A DNA stretch of 64,000 bases from Rugalucina vietnamica. Its lineage: Eukaryota > Mollusca > Bivalvia > Lucinida > Lucinidae. Numbering within the stretch: position 1 is the stretch's first letter; each line of letters starts with the position of its first letter. Made by a program: the position numbers and the translations under genes. Positions 11,272 to 21,480 of the stretch are shown piece after piece. The stretch covers positions 65,887,431-65,951,430 of the forward strand of contig OZ024869.1 of NCBI GenBank assembly GCA_964017185.1, in the 5' to 3' direction. The notes beneath the pieces were generated by a model, which saw only the letters and a list, made by a program, of their open reading frames with translations, made no database searches and was not told the DNA's origin.

Positions 11272-11339
11272 CATATCGGAAACGCTTCCTATTCCGTCAG
11301 TTTCATTTCTGTAAACTTGAAATAAGCATACCACGAACC
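11272..11339 (-). CDS. Sulfotransferase gene A, exon 2 (end of membrane anchor and start of stem)
   Basis: A 68-nt exon bounded by ATATTTTAG at the acceptor and ATATG/GTAAGT at the donor. It takes the single base left by exon 1 and encodes 23 residues beginning GFVVCLFQVYRNE, which complete the hydrophobic anchor, and it ends in phase 0 to join exon 3. The same exon, length and phases occur at 47011-47078 in gene B. Too short to appear as an independent open frame; identified by paralogue comparison. Confidence 0.85.
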
Positions 11340-12514
11340 CTAAAATATACAACGCACAATAATATCCATAATCAAGTTCAGAGTATATACTAACTTATAT
11401 ACATGTACACTGAAAGAAAGTTATTAGAGGCAACCTTACTTGTTTTTCTTCTTCTAAACCAAAAATTAAATGACTGTAAAAAAAACAAAAAAAAACGTAG
11501 GCCTGTTAGTTGCTACATATCAAAATGCGTGATACATCACGCCCAGACGAGGCATGAGTTTAGATACCGTCATTTCGAAAAGTCACACATTATTAACATT
11601 AAATTAAATATCACATCGTGGCATTAGCTTTGACATTTAAAGTTATTTGAAAATGCGTAGAAAATCTTTTAGTAGAGGAAATTCGAATGTTTAGTGTAGG
11701 AGGGCCGAACACCCGTTTCTCATCAACTTTTATTCAAAACATCGATTTTTGCAGTTTTATCCCCAAATTTATTCCCAAACACTATGAATATACGACTGAT
11801 CGTGTTTATGACTAAGTAGCAGAATTTTTCCACGGCACAGCTCAGTTAAATAAAATACAATGATTATTTTAAGGCTGCATGATTATGCTACCATAAAAGA
11901 TGTGTTCATACCCAATCCACAATGTTATTAAACACGAAAATGGTCCTCAGTTTAGTCATCTGTAAAAATGTTTTGACCTTTTTGAATGAATGGTGTATGA
12001 ATGATTACTTGAGAAAAGCAAAATCAAAGCATTGCCTCAACAGTTCTTTGGCACACATGACGTACCGTAAGCTGTACCACAAACCTGTCTGATCAGTGAA
12101 ACTGCAATTATAGACAAAATGTATACCTTAAGTAAATCAGCGTCACGGAAACGCTACGGGTAACCTCAGATTTGCATCTTACCTATAGTAAAAATGGTGC
12201 AAATCAGAGGTTGGTATAAAATATCAACTATATATTTACCCGTAAAGTAATATGACTCGATCATGGCAAAAATACAAAAAGGGACACGTGAAATTCATGC
12301 AAAACTATACAATCAAAATCAGCTTCAAGGTAAAACACTCTGTGCAAACGGAGATGTTTCCGTAATGGCATGCTTTGAGTGGATGCCTATAAGGTAAAAT
12401 TGAAACGGAGAAAATACGGAGAACACCAGGTTAAGCTGACGGACAGGAATGTATCACACATGTGACCAGAGTTTGGACCATATGGGGTTAGATAACAAGC
12501 AATTGTGCACTATT
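11340..12514. other. Intron 1 of gene A, no feature seen
   Basis: AT-rich unique-looking sequence. No exon, RNA gene or clear repeat recognised. Confidence 0.4.
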
Positions 12515-12800
12515 ACCATACATCAGGAAAACATGTCCGTGTAGTGTATACCCGTTTGAACCCCACTTTTACATAGCAAAACTGGGGGATGCAGGGGTAT
12601 ACCTATTTTTCTTATTTTTGCTCCAAAACATAGATTGTGGGTGCTCGTTAGAACCGCCTCGGCGAGGTGGTTCTAACGTGTACCCACAATTTATGTTTTG
12701 AGCAAAAATAAGAAAAATAGCAAAAATTTTCTACAGAAAATTTTCATTTTTTACAACTTTAAAAATCTCTGTATATTGCATGGGCATGTTTTCGTAATGT
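12515..12800 (+). repeat. Hairpin (MITE-like) repeat family H1, copy 2, hairpin intact
   Basis: The centre is the palindrome GTTAGAACCGCCTCGGCGAG followed by GTGGTTCTAAC. It is flanked by an inverted pair around it (ATAGATTGTGGGT on the left, ACCCACAATTTATG on the right) and by TTTTGCTC/GAGCAAAA. Same family as 3820-4110 and 36010-36260. Long IR structure, no coding. Confidence 0.75.
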
Positions 12801-12943
12801 ATGTACTTTTTATGTTAGTTGAACTAGGAATGTGTTGCTGAAATAGCTCGTTTTTATTCTAAAGATACAGGCGAATGAATACATAATTTAGGGGTAACAT
12901 GCATGCCTGATAGTTCGTCTCTCACTAATGAGAAAGACCATCA

Positions 12944-13849
12944 TTATTTCTTGAATAGTGCTGATGTGTGTTGGTGAGTTCTTTGATGGCTGACTAGGCC
13001 AATTCTGGCTCTAAACTGTCGGTTGCAAGTAGAGCAAGTCAATGTCATAGAATCTGATGGTGGCACATTTGTTTTGGCTTTGCGCTCTCTTTGCTTTCTT
13101 TCAGCTTCACAGATTCTCTTCTTTTCATAAAGAGCTGCTCCTTTGTTGATGAGACCTCGCCACTTTGATCGCTCCTGTGCAGTCTGTTCCCAGGACCCCA
13201 TTGGTATTTTGAAATCCTTCAGAGAGGCTTTGAGGGTGTCTTTGTAGCGTTTCTTCTGGCCACCTTGAGAGCGCTTTCCCTCCTGTATTTCTCCATAGAA
13301 AACTTTCTTTGGAAGTCGCGCATCAGGCATTCTTATAACATGGCCAGTCCATCTTAGCTGTGCTAGCTTTAAGACTGTATGCATGCTTTGCATCCCTGCT
13401 TTCGTCAGGACCTCTGTGTCTGGAATCTTGTCCTGCCACTTGATTTTTAACAACTTTCTCAAACAGCTTAAGTGGAAATGGTTAAGTCTCTTTGCATGGC
13501 GTTGGTATACTGTCCAGGTCTCACATGCATACAAGAGGGTTGGCAGTACCACAGCCTTGTAGACTTTCAGCTTGGTGTCAAGCTTGATTCCATTTCGCTC
13601 CCAGACATTTGCACGGAGTCGTCCGAATGCCACACTAGCCTTTGCAATTCTGGCAGTGATCTCATCATCAATATGCACTGCTCTGGAGAGAGTGCTTCCC
13701 AGGTAGGTGAACTTGTCAACAACTTTCAGTTTTTGCCCATTCACAGTGATGGTTGGTTCATTATATGGCTTTCCGGGCGCTGGTTGGTGTACAACCTCTG
13801 TCTTTTTTGTGCTGATTGTGAGATCATGATATGATAGTTCGTCTCTCAC
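12944..13849 (-). pseudogene. 5'-truncated LINE ORF: RT thumb and C-terminal region only
   Basis: 301 codons. After a few junction-derived residues (MRDELSYH) it matches residues ~773-1063 of the adjacent LINE protein with few substitutions. It lacks endonuclease and RT catalytic motifs but keeps the C-terminal C2H2 finger. It cannot be functional for retrotransposition. It arose either by template jumping or reinsertion of a 5'-truncated cDNA, or by local duplication. Confidence 0.85.
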
Positions 13850-13867
13850 TAATGAGAAAGACCATTA

Positions 13868-16800
13868 TTATTTCTTGAATAGTGCTGATGTGTGTTGGTG
13901 AGTTCTTTGATGGCTGACTAGGCCAATTCTGGCTCTAAACTGTCGGTTGCAAGTAGAGCAAGTCAATGTCATAGAGTCTGCTGGTGGCACATTTGTTTTG
14001 GCTTTGCGCTCTCTTCGCTTTCTTTCAGCTTCACAGATTCTCTTCTTTTCATAGAGAGCTGCTCCTTTGTTGATGAGACCTCGCCACTTTGATCGCTCCT
14101 GTGCAGTCTGTTCCCAGGACCCCATTGGTATTTCGAAATCCTTCAGAGAGGCTTTGAGGGTGTCTTTGTAGCGTTTCTTCTGGCCACCTTGAGAGCGCTT
14201 TCCCTCCTGTAGTTCTCCATAGAAAACTTTCTTTGGAAGTCGCGCATCAGGCATTCTTATAACATGGCCAGTCCATCTTAGCTGTGCTAGCTTTAAGACT
14301 GTATGCTTGCTTTGCATCCCTGCTTTCCTCAGGACCTCTGTGTCTGGAATCTTGTCCTGCCACTTGATTTTTAACAACTTTCTCAAACAGCTTAAGTGGA
14401 AATGGTTAAGTCTCTTTGCATGGCGTTGGTATACTGTCCAGGTCTCACATGCATACAAGAGGGTTGGCAGTACCACAGCCTTGTAGACTTTCAGCTTGGT
14501 GTCAAGCTTGATTCCATTTCGCTCCCAGACATTTGCACGGAGTCTTCCGAATGCCACACTAGCTTTTGCAATTCTGGCAGTGATCTCATCATCAATATGC
14601 ACTGCTCTGGAGAGAGTGCTTCCCAGGTAGGTGAACTTGTCAACAACTTTCAGTTTTTGCCCATTCACAGTGATGGTTGGTACATTATATGGTTTTCCGG
14701 GGGCTGGTTGGTGTACAACCTCTGTCTTTTTTGTGCTGATTGTGAGATCATAGTTATCACATGACTGTGAGACTTGATCCATGGCTCTTTGCATTTTTGC
14801 CTCTGTGTTGGCATTCTTATCCATATCATCTGCATAGAGGAGCTCATCTAGCACATCAGTCTGGACCTTAGTTTTGGCTTGCAACCTTCTGAGGTTGAAT
14901 ATGTTGCCATCAAAACGGTACCTGATTGGAAAACCAGTGTCACTGTCCTGAAAAGCATCCAGAAGCATGGCAGAAAACATCATGCTGAACAGTGTTGGTG
15001 CCAGAACACAGCCTTGTTTGACCCCATTTGTTACTTCAAATGGTTCAGAGAACTCTCCATCATTTTGCACACGTGCCTGCATGCCATCATGAAACTGCCG
15101 CACCATAGCTATGAATCTGGGTGGACAGCCAAACTTGGCCATGATTTTCCAGAGTCCATCACGACTAACAGTGTCAAAAGCTTTGGTGAGGTCAACAAAC
15201 GTCATGTATAGATCTACATTCTGTTCTTGGCATTTCTCCTGAAGCTGTCTTGCTGTGAAGATCATGTCTATTGTCCCTCTGTCTTTTCTGAATCCACATT
15301 GACTTTCTGGGATAAGTCCCGTCTGATCAAGATGAGCATTCAGACGATTTAACAGAATTTTTGCAAGTATCTTCCCAGCAATTGATAGGAGGGAGATGCC
15401 TCTGTGATTGTCACAGACTTGAGGATTTCCTTTCCGCTTGTATAGGTGGATTATGGATGCATCCTTAAATTCTTGTGGGATAGCCTCCTTCCTCCACATA
15501 CAGTGAAACAACTCTGTCAGTTTCTCTGCCATGGGTAGCCCCCCAGCCTTGTAAACTTCGGCAGGAATTGCATCTGCACCTGGGGCTTTGCCAGATGATA
15601 GTTGTTGAACTGCTTTTCTTGTTTCCGTAACGGTAGGAAATTCATCTAACAGAACATTGCACTCTATCTGTGGAAGTCTGTCGATTGCATCCTGATTGAT
15701 GCTTGATGGTCGATTAAGCACACTATTGAAGTGTTCTGCCCACCTTTCCAAGATAGCTTCTTTATCTGTGAGAAGAGTGTTTCCATCTGCACTGAGCAAT
15801 GTGGTGGCTCCAGAACTCTTTGGACCATAAATGGTTTTCAGTGCATCATGAAATTTCTTCATGTCCTTTCTATCCGCAAAAGACTGAATTTCTTCTGTTT
15901 TCTTCTTCAGCCAGGAATCTTGCATGTCCCTAAGCTTGGTCTGGACTGTCTTACAAATGTTGCTGTAGGCTGCTTTCTTTGATACTGAGCTAGTATCATC
16001 TTGATGTGCCTTGAGCAAACGGTGCTTTTCTTCAAGAAGCCTCTGAATTTCATCATCATTCTCATCAAACCAGTCTTGATGTTTGCGAGATGGATGGCCT
16101 AAGGTGCTTGCAGCTGAAGAAAGAACTGTTTTATGGAAAACTGTCCAGTTTTCTTCGGGGTCCTCTGAACTGAGATTCATTGCATCCAGTTGGTTGCAAA
16201 TGTCTGTTAAGAAATCTTGTCTCATGCTGTCTTTATTCAGCTTTGAGACATCCAGTCTCTTAGGAGCTTTCTTGCCTTGAGGTCGCCTCGCAGGCTGTAT
16301 TCTTAGGTTGAGTTTGCTGACAACCAGTCTATGATCTGTCCAGCAGTCTGCACCACACATAGTCTTTGTCACTTTAACATCCTGCCTGTCTGTTCTCCAC
16401 ACTATGACATAGTCTATGAGATGCCAGTGTTTGGAACGGGGATGCATCCAGGATGTTTTGTTCCTATTAGGTAGACGGAAGACTGTGTTGGTGATTAGAA
16501 GATCATGTTCAGCACACTTCCTGAGAAGCAAGAGACCATTGCTGTTGCACTTTCCAACCCCTTCTGGACCTATAACTCCTTCCCAGGTCTGGTGGTCTGT
16601 ACCCACTCTGGCATTAAAGTCGCCAAGAAGGATAAGCTTGTCTGTGCGGGGTGTTGCAGAAATAACATTGTCTAGGTCATCATAGAACTTGTCCTTGACC
16701 TCATCTGGATTGGTCATTGTGGGTGCATAAGCACTGACAATAGTTGCATGTTTATTGCCTGACAGAGGAAGTCTCAATGTCATTAGACGGTCATTAATGC

Positions 16801-17140
16801 CTTTTGGCAATCCTGACAGCTTACCAACAAGTTCTGTTTTGATGGCAAAGCCAACTCCTGCTTCACGCCTCTCTTCACTTTTGCGTCCACTCCAGAAGAA
16901 GGTGTATCCAGCACCAACTTCTTTGATCTCCCCAACATCTGCGAACCGAGTCTCACTCAATGCAGCTATCTGTATATCATACCTCCCAAGTTCTCTGCCC
17001 ACAAGGGCCGTTCTACGCTGTGGTCTATCTGACCCAGCACTATCCATTAGAGTGCGCACATTCCATGCGCCAATCCGTAAGGGGATTACTCTAGCTTTTT
17101 TCTTTGTATTTCGACCGCTTAAGGGGATCCCCGCTGATCG
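13868..17140 (-). CDS. LINE polyprotein: APE-type endonuclease, reverse transcriptase, C-terminal zinc finger
   Basis: The frame is open from about 17140; the first ATG is at 17059 (1063 aa). The endonuclease N-terminal signature (AWNVRTL) lies across and before that ATG, so the normal start is upstream and non-AUG, or has been lost. Endonuclease motifs include SETRF, YAPT, LLGDFNARVG, and SKHWHLIDY and TDHR near residue 235. RT motifs are VDLTKAFDT, GVKQGCVLAP and the catalytic YADD (about residue 742). Then comes a Cys-rich thumb region and a C2H2-type finger (C1034, C1037, H1050, H1054). The frame has no internal stop, suggesting fairly recent insertion. It acts at chromosomal target sites by target-primed reverse transcription. 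Confidence 0.88.
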   Translation of the reverse strand, partial: RSAGIPLSGRNTKKKARVIPLRIGAWNVRTLMDSAGSDRPQRRTALVGRELGRYDIQIAALSETRFADVGEIKEVGAGYTFFWSGRKSEERREAGVGFAIKTELVGKLSGLPKGINDRLMTLRLPLSGNKHATIVSAYAPTMTNPDEVKDKFYDDLDNVISATPRTDKLILLGDFNARVGTDHQTWEGVIGPEGVGKCNSNGLLLLRKCAEHDLLITNTVFRLPNRNKTSWMHPRSKHWHLIDYVIVWRTDRQDVKVTKTMCGADCWTDHRLVVSKLNLRIQPARRPQGKKAPKRLDVSKLNKDSMRQDFLTDICNQLDAMNLSSEDPEENWTVFHKTVLSSAASTLGHPSRKHQDWFDENDDEIQRLLEEKHRLLKAHQDDTSSVSKKAAYSNICKTVQTKLRDMQDSWLKKKTEEIQSFADRKDMKKFHDALKTIYGPKSSGATTLLSADGNTLLTDKEAILERWAEHFNSVLNRPSSINQDAIDRLPQIECNVLLDEFPTVTETRKAVQQLSSGKAPGADAIPAEVYKAGGLPMAEKLTELFHCMWRKEAIPQEFKDASIIHLYKRKGNPQVCDNHRGISLLSIAGKILAKILLNRLNAHLDQTGLIPESQCGFRKDRGTIDMIFTARQLQEKCQEQNVDLYMTFVDLTKAFDTVSRDGLWKIMAKFGCPPRFIAMVRQFHDGMQARVQNDGEFSEPFEVTNGVKQGCVLAPTLFSMMFSAMLLDAFQDSDTGFPIRYRFDGNIFNLRRLQAKTKVQTDVLDELLYADDMDKNANTEAKMQRAMDQVSQSCDNYDLTISTKKTEVVHQPAPGKPYNVPTITVNGQKLKVVDKFTYLGSTLSRAVHIDDEITARIAKASVAFGRLRANVWERNGIKLDTKLKVYKAVVLPTLLYACETWTVYQRHAKRLNHFHLSCLRKLLKIKWQDKIPDTEVLRKAGMQSKHTVLKLAQLRWTGHVIRMPDARLPKKVFYGELQEGKRSQGGQKKRYKDTLKASLKDFEIPMGSWEQTAQERSKWRGLINKGAALYEKKRICEAERKRRERKAKTNVPPADSMTLTCSTCNRQFRARIGLVSHQRTHQHTSALFKK

Positions 17141-17149
17141 CGGTTAACC

Positions 17150-17990
17150 AGCCAGGGGGTTTGAAGCAGGCAATTGTTTAGGGCACCTTTTCTAGCCCCT
17201 TCCCCATGCTACGGGGGTGAGCAGTGCGGTCCTAAATAGGTCTGCTCAGTCACTCAGCCGACTGCCGAATTCTGCTTACTGCTTCTCCTCACAGAAAGCG
17301 ACCATTAGAACTGAGCCGCCTGTGTGCAGGTCTGCAACTACAGCTCCCAGTGTGTCCTACACCTGCTGCTTCGCCACTCGCCCATCGCCACAGGACTTTG
17401 TAGGTATGTGGGTGCAAGTGTGATGAAATTGTTGTGTATGCAAGTGCTTGTGTGTTGAGAAATAAGATGACATGCGCTATGAAATTGGATTATAGTGAGG
17501 AAGAGGTGCGCAACGTCAACCTCACTCTCTAGTCCTCGCCCAGCTGCGCCCAGAGGCAAGACACAGGTCAAGACGTCTGGAGTTGGGTTTGGATGCAGTG
17601 GATGACCGTAACATCTTTAGTGCCTTGTCACGCTCTGCATGTTCCACAACATGTTGCTGTATCGCTTTCTGAACCGTTGAATCAGATGATTTCTTCCGCT
17701 CCATCTACCGAAACAGTCTTTGCATATCTGGACTAGGCATATCCAGACACACAGGTTTGATTTTGGAGTTTCCTTCTCCTAGATGAATTGCTGGCCACAG
17801 CTGAAGAGCTCCATCTACCCTTTCCTTAGGTTTTGTTTAGAGACCTGTAAACTCCTAGGAGGGCTGTCAACCAAGACTAATGAGTTCCCCCTGCCCAGCT
17901 AGATTTTTGTGTAGAGAACTAGCTTAACTCCTAGATGAGTTGCCTTCCAAGGCTAACGAGCCCCATCTGCACCGCATGACAACAGGTAGT
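17150..17990 (-). repeat. LINE 5' region with ~70-bp direct repeats
   Basis: Upstream of the ORF. At about 17770-17985 three imperfect ~70-bp units share (A)ACTCCTAG(A/G), then an AAGGCTAACGAG-like block, then CCCC(A/C)TCTGC. Tandem repeats in a 5' untranslated region are common in LINEs and may be promoter units. The outer 5' boundary was not determined. Confidence 0.5.
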
Positions 17991-18453
17991 ACTGATTACA
18001 TGTTACAGTAGCAGTTAAACTGACCTGACCGGACATGCATGCCTACAAGCTTATAGACAAGGTTGTCTATAGGTTTCAGTCCTCATTACACTCATTAACA
18101 AAAGAAATGTAACATTGACAAAATCGGAGCTTTGCAGAGTGGGAAATGGCAAAACAAGGTTGAAATTTGGTATTTGAGGGCCAGGATATTACGTTGGTGT
18201 TTTATTTCTATCAAAGTCGCAATGAGACATCACATATTATGTAAAATTAAAATATAAAACGGGGTCCTAATAATTTTTGATGGAACAATAAATCATCTGA
18301 CCGTATACATATTTTGTAGCCTCATGGGATGTGCACACATCATGGTTTGTCATTTTCTACAAGTTGTTTCGATTAAATGTCATGTAGAAGAACTCTATAA
18401 GTACCTGTGCTTTCGTTCTAATCATATTAAATAATGTATATGTATATGTATGT
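17991..18453. other. Intron 1 of gene A between LINE and retrozyme
   Basis: No gene, repeat or RNA seen beyond short A/T-rich runs. Confidence 0.35.
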
Positions 18454-18497
18454 TGGTCACTGATGAGGCTTGAATAGCCGAAACCGCGGTGTGGCCC
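18454..18497 (+). ncRNA. Hammerhead ribozyme motif, cleavage base changed
   Basis: Core CTGATGA is at 18460 and stem II GGCT/AGCC has loop TGAAT. GAA is at 18480-18482, stem III is ACCGCGGT (18483-18490), and stem I is GGTCA with TGGCC. Position H17 is G (18491), which the hammerhead does not tolerate, so cleavage is predicted to be lost in this unit. Confidence 0.78.
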
Positions 18498-18824
18498 ATC
18501 ACTTTCTCATTAATATGCTCGCTGCTCTTAAAATATTTCAGTTTTATTTTTATTTGCCATTGCTGCAGCTGGTGTTGTGTCGTGTGGCGGCCCTAAAAGT
18601 CTCCCCGTACACCATCCATAGTGCAGATTATATTTTCCTTTTGGTCCGTTGAGATCAGCAAGTGTATTCTGAGAAATCAGAAATTGATTTTCGGAGATTC
18701 ATTTTCTAACCAATATTTAATATATTTGGTTCCATTTGGATATTTCAAGTCTTTGTATTGACTACCATATTGAAAGTTTCAAAGATACTGTAATTCTCTA
18801 TGGCTCCATGTTACCAAATGTAAA

Positions 18825-18868
18825 GGGTCACTGATGAGGCTTGAGTAGCCGAAACCGCGGTATGGCCC
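18825..18868 (+). ncRNA. Hammerhead ribozyme, type I, all core residues intact
   Basis: Stem I GGGTCA (18825-18830) pairs with TGGCCC (18863-18868). The core CTGATGA is at 18831-18837. Stem II GGCT/AGCC has 5-nt loop TGAGT, then GAA at 18851-18853. A15.1 pairs U16.1 in stem III, and H17 = A (18862) is the predicted cleavage site. Stem III is the self-complementary octamer ACCGCGGT, only 3 bp with a 2-nt loop if folded alone. As in known short-stem-III hammerheads, it would be more stable as a dimer of two tandem units. Confidence 0.85.
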
Positions 18869-19070
18869 ATCCCTTTTTACATTAATATGCTCGCTGCTCT
18901 TAAAGGATTTCGTTTGTATATATTACAGGATATAAACTTATTTTCTGTCTTTGCCAGAAAGCTTCACGAGAATGTTTACTGATTATCGAAGTGGTTTCAA
19001 TCAACACGTTTGAAATTACAAATATTTCGTAAACAAACACGTTGTACATGCAAAAGAAAGATCGACTTAC

Positions 19071-19149
19071 CTATGCAGCCGATGCATATCAGATAAAACG
19101 CTATTTTATGTTTGATTAGTACAAATTCCCATTTTCTACAGCACTGCAT
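19071..19149 (-). CDS. Sulfotransferase gene A, exon 1 (cytoplasmic tail and start of membrane anchor)
   Basis: The exon starts with ATG at 19149 and encodes 26 residues beginning MQCCRKWEF, with basic residues followed by hydrophobic FYLICIGCI. It ends in ATAG/GTAAGT, leaving one base for exon 2. Exon 1 plus exon 2 give a type II signal-anchor as expected for a Golgi sulfotransferase. Position 62147-62225 carries the same exon (same length, donor and MQCC start) for gene B. Recognised by comparison of the two loci, since it is far too short for ORF detection. Confidence 0.85.
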
Positions 19150-19765
19150 GGTTGTGCAAGAAGAAAGCAAGTATTAATATTAAAATCTGTTATATACTAC
19201 ATGTAGTTAAAGCTATAGCCGGCAGTCAAGGTATTTATCGATATTCATTGAAGACGGTATAACTCTGGAAAATATTTTAGCTTCATGGAGTACACCAACA
19301 TATCCTTAAAGTTTGCCACTTAACAACTTTGCACAATTCAGAAAAAGAGAATTCAAGTACCAATGACAAGACTTTGCATTAGGTGTAGGATATTTTTTTT
19401 ACGCATTTTGTCCATAAGCGACAAAAGTAATGCTCGGAAAATCCAAACGTTTGTATGAACTTGTTCAATATGAGTTTATCTACCGAAAAACAAAGTTAAT
19501 GGGACGACAGCGGATGTTTCAAAAAGGTGCATCTAAAAAAAATGGGAAAATTTTAAAAATTGGGGTACCGATATTCAGTTAGGCACCCTGCATGCTAATA
19601 CATGTACAAAAATTGTAAAAGCGTTCACAGCTCCTAGTAGATATAGAGTTTGCCTATTTAGTGGGGTCAACAAAACATTCAGATTATTATTTTTTTAGTT
19701 TAAAACAAAATCGAATCGATAAAATATTAATGGCCGGTTAGAACTTTTGGCAAGTAAATATCAAT
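19150..19765. promoter_or_regulatory. Upstream region of gene A (probable promoter/5' UTR)
   Basis: Directly upstream of the inferred start codon. The first ~100 bp resembles the corresponding region of gene B (62226-62330, including a TATTTATCGATAT/TATTTTATCGATAT phrase). No TATA box or initiator can be assigned confidently. Confidence 0.35.
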
Positions 19766-19866
19766 ATAGGGATCAAACCTCTTTTTTGCATTAACATTCG
19801 CTGGGTTCCAAGGAAGGTGTTGAAACTCAGCGAATGTTAATGCACGGAAATACAGGTTTGATCGCT
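19766..19866. repeat. Hairpin element, GATCAAACC-type
   Basis: Inverted repeat with outer GGGATCAAACCT / AGGTTTGATCGC and inner TGCATTAACATTCGCTG / CAGCGAATGTTAATGCA. The same outer ends (ATAGGGATCAA and TTGATCGCTATT) enclose a different inverted repeat at 43447-43581, so this is a hairpin family with variable arms. Confidence 0.7.
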
Positions 19867-20621
19867 ATTATTGCATAAATATTTCGAAAATGTTTCGAAA
19901 ATATATAAAAAATGGACTTTTGATACTTTATTTTGAGGAAGAATGTTGTTTATTTTTTGCCCACTGTTGACATTTTCTTTGATATGCTCGTTCTCCCGCG
20001 GGCAGCTGTCAATAAAATGGCGGACGATTGGAAAGCCACGCGATCGCTGATAATTTTTGAATATCTTATTTGTCATTGTTCATAATCAAAGACAGCAGAG
20101 TCGCAATATTGTGGCTTTTACGGGTTAGTATTTAAAACAATCTCTAATATTTTCGGTGAACATTGCTAAATAATTCCTCTCCCATTTTCCGGTTGTATCA
20201 ATTTCAATTTGTGGGTCGATACTTTAATGTATTGTGCCATTTGATTTATTGAGATTTTGAAGGAATTACGATTTCGATCTGTTATCTCAACTTTAGACCA
20301 AAATTGGATGTTTGCGTCCATCGTGTATTTAGTCTAAACAGACAACACGTGTGACGCGCAGTAATACATTGTTAAATAGAAGGCCCGGAACTGGATATTA
20401 AGTAAAAGCCATGTATTAACAGCACGCATGGCTTTCTTTTCATTAATATATGGTTGTTAATATCATGTGACACTATAATGCAATAATGTACATTCATGTC
20501 TTTATATTGGGATGATATTTTTTCTGTTATACTGAAAACAATGGCAACCACAGCAGACAAGCCAGCACAGAGTGAAAAATTATTACTCAACATAGCCCTT
20601 GTTTTGATTTAGGAAAAGGTT

Positions 20622-20675
20622 TCGTGTTTTTTTTTTTTTTTTTTTTTTTGTTTTTTTTTGTTTTTGTTTTTTTTT
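20622..20675. repeat. Poly-T tract
   Basis: Long T run interrupted by single G residues. Confidence 0.9.
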
Positions 20676-21017
20676 TAATTCTAATGACACTCAGTGTAAA
20701 CCCCGTGTGTTAATGGGTTCGTGAACTCATATTCTAGTGAATACTTAGTTGATTCAGATTCATACTAACTAGAGACGACCAAGCACTAAATGCTTACCAA
20801 AAACAAAACATGTATTTGCAAAATTTATTTATATATTTCTTCCTCGTTTCAGTATATGAATGTTTCTCTGAAATCAAACAGTTGTCAAATGATACTTATA
20901 TCGACTCGGTATACTTTGTGTCATGTTGTTATCTCGTCGGTCTTCTAACCGTAATCGTGATAACTTATCGTAAATCATTTTATTACTGCGATCGTCATAC
21001 TTCTTGTATATCACTGA

Positions 21018-21372
21018 ACCACTGCAGAAGCTGAGGGTGAGGTTATGGCCATGTAAAATCGGTTTAAGCCCGCCAGTAACTTTGTGTTACTGATCGTTCC
21101 AAGTCGATACTTCTGTGGTGGTTCTTTTTGTTTTATGTCTTGGTGTTTAAAATTGTTTTTGTGCTGTTGGCGCCTTATGTATGTTTTCATATTTTTAATT
21201 AAGTTAAGGTAACTGAGTGGCCACCTATTGGGAAAATAGCTGCTCATTCGGCTTACGATATGTTTCATGGTATATGTACCTGATTGTTAGTTTGGTTTTT
21301 TCCCACCTCGGTCTTTGGAGTGGGAATGTTTTTCTGATTGCGCCTTTTCATGATCTTTGCCTACCTGTACCT
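21018..21372 (+). repeat. Family A 3' end, 5'-truncated copy
   Basis: Starts at ACCACTGCAGAAGCTGAGGG and ends at CTACCTGTACC, colinear with 40843-41190. Non-coding part only. Confidence 0.85.
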
Positions 21373-21383
21373 TTTCATATGAT

Positions 21384-21480
21384 ATCTGTGTTTAGAAGTG
21401 ATTCGATCAACCACATGTTCTGACCAGAACTAATACGATAACTCAGCTGTACTGATTAGGAGTGATACAATCACTCGTCT
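21384..21480 (+). repeat. 32-bp minisatellite (about three units)
   Basis: Units of the form GAT(C/T)AGAA(C/G)TGATACGATC followed by ACTCAGCTGTACT. The same minisatellite, with six units, is at 63536-63727. Confidence 0.8.

Larger units (their letters stand above)
12907..17990 (-). mobile_element. Non-LTR retrotransposon (LINE) with a tandemly duplicated 3' end, in intron 1 of gene A
   Basis: The element reads on the minus strand. The 5' region is at about 17150-17990, the endonuclease-RT ORF at 13868-17140, and a short 3' tail is at about 13831-13867. A second copy of the last ~290 codons plus the same tail follows at 12907-13830. Both copies share the same ~34-nt 3' tail (containing GAGACGAACTATCA), so the repeat period is about 924 bp. 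It is more GC-rich than its surroundings. Clade was not decided by eye. Confidence 0.85.
18454..18915 (+). mobile_element. Retrozyme-like repeat R370, subfamily 1, dimeric copy
   Basis: Begins at one hammerhead and runs through a full 371-bp unit into a second hammerhead plus ~50 bp of repeated sequence (CATTAATATGCTCGCTGCTC in both units). CTGATGAG occurs at 18460 and 18831. The interior is shared with 9300-9450 and, reversed, with 49195-49310. No ORF. It lies about 160 bp inside intron 1 of gene A, antisense to the gene. Matches animal retrozyme architecture (short tandem units bounded by type I hammerheads). Confidence 0.82.

Noticed and set aside
12515-12800. Rho-independent terminator-like hairpin
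   Set aside because: The context is eukaryotic and the hairpin recurs in a dispersed MITE-like family.
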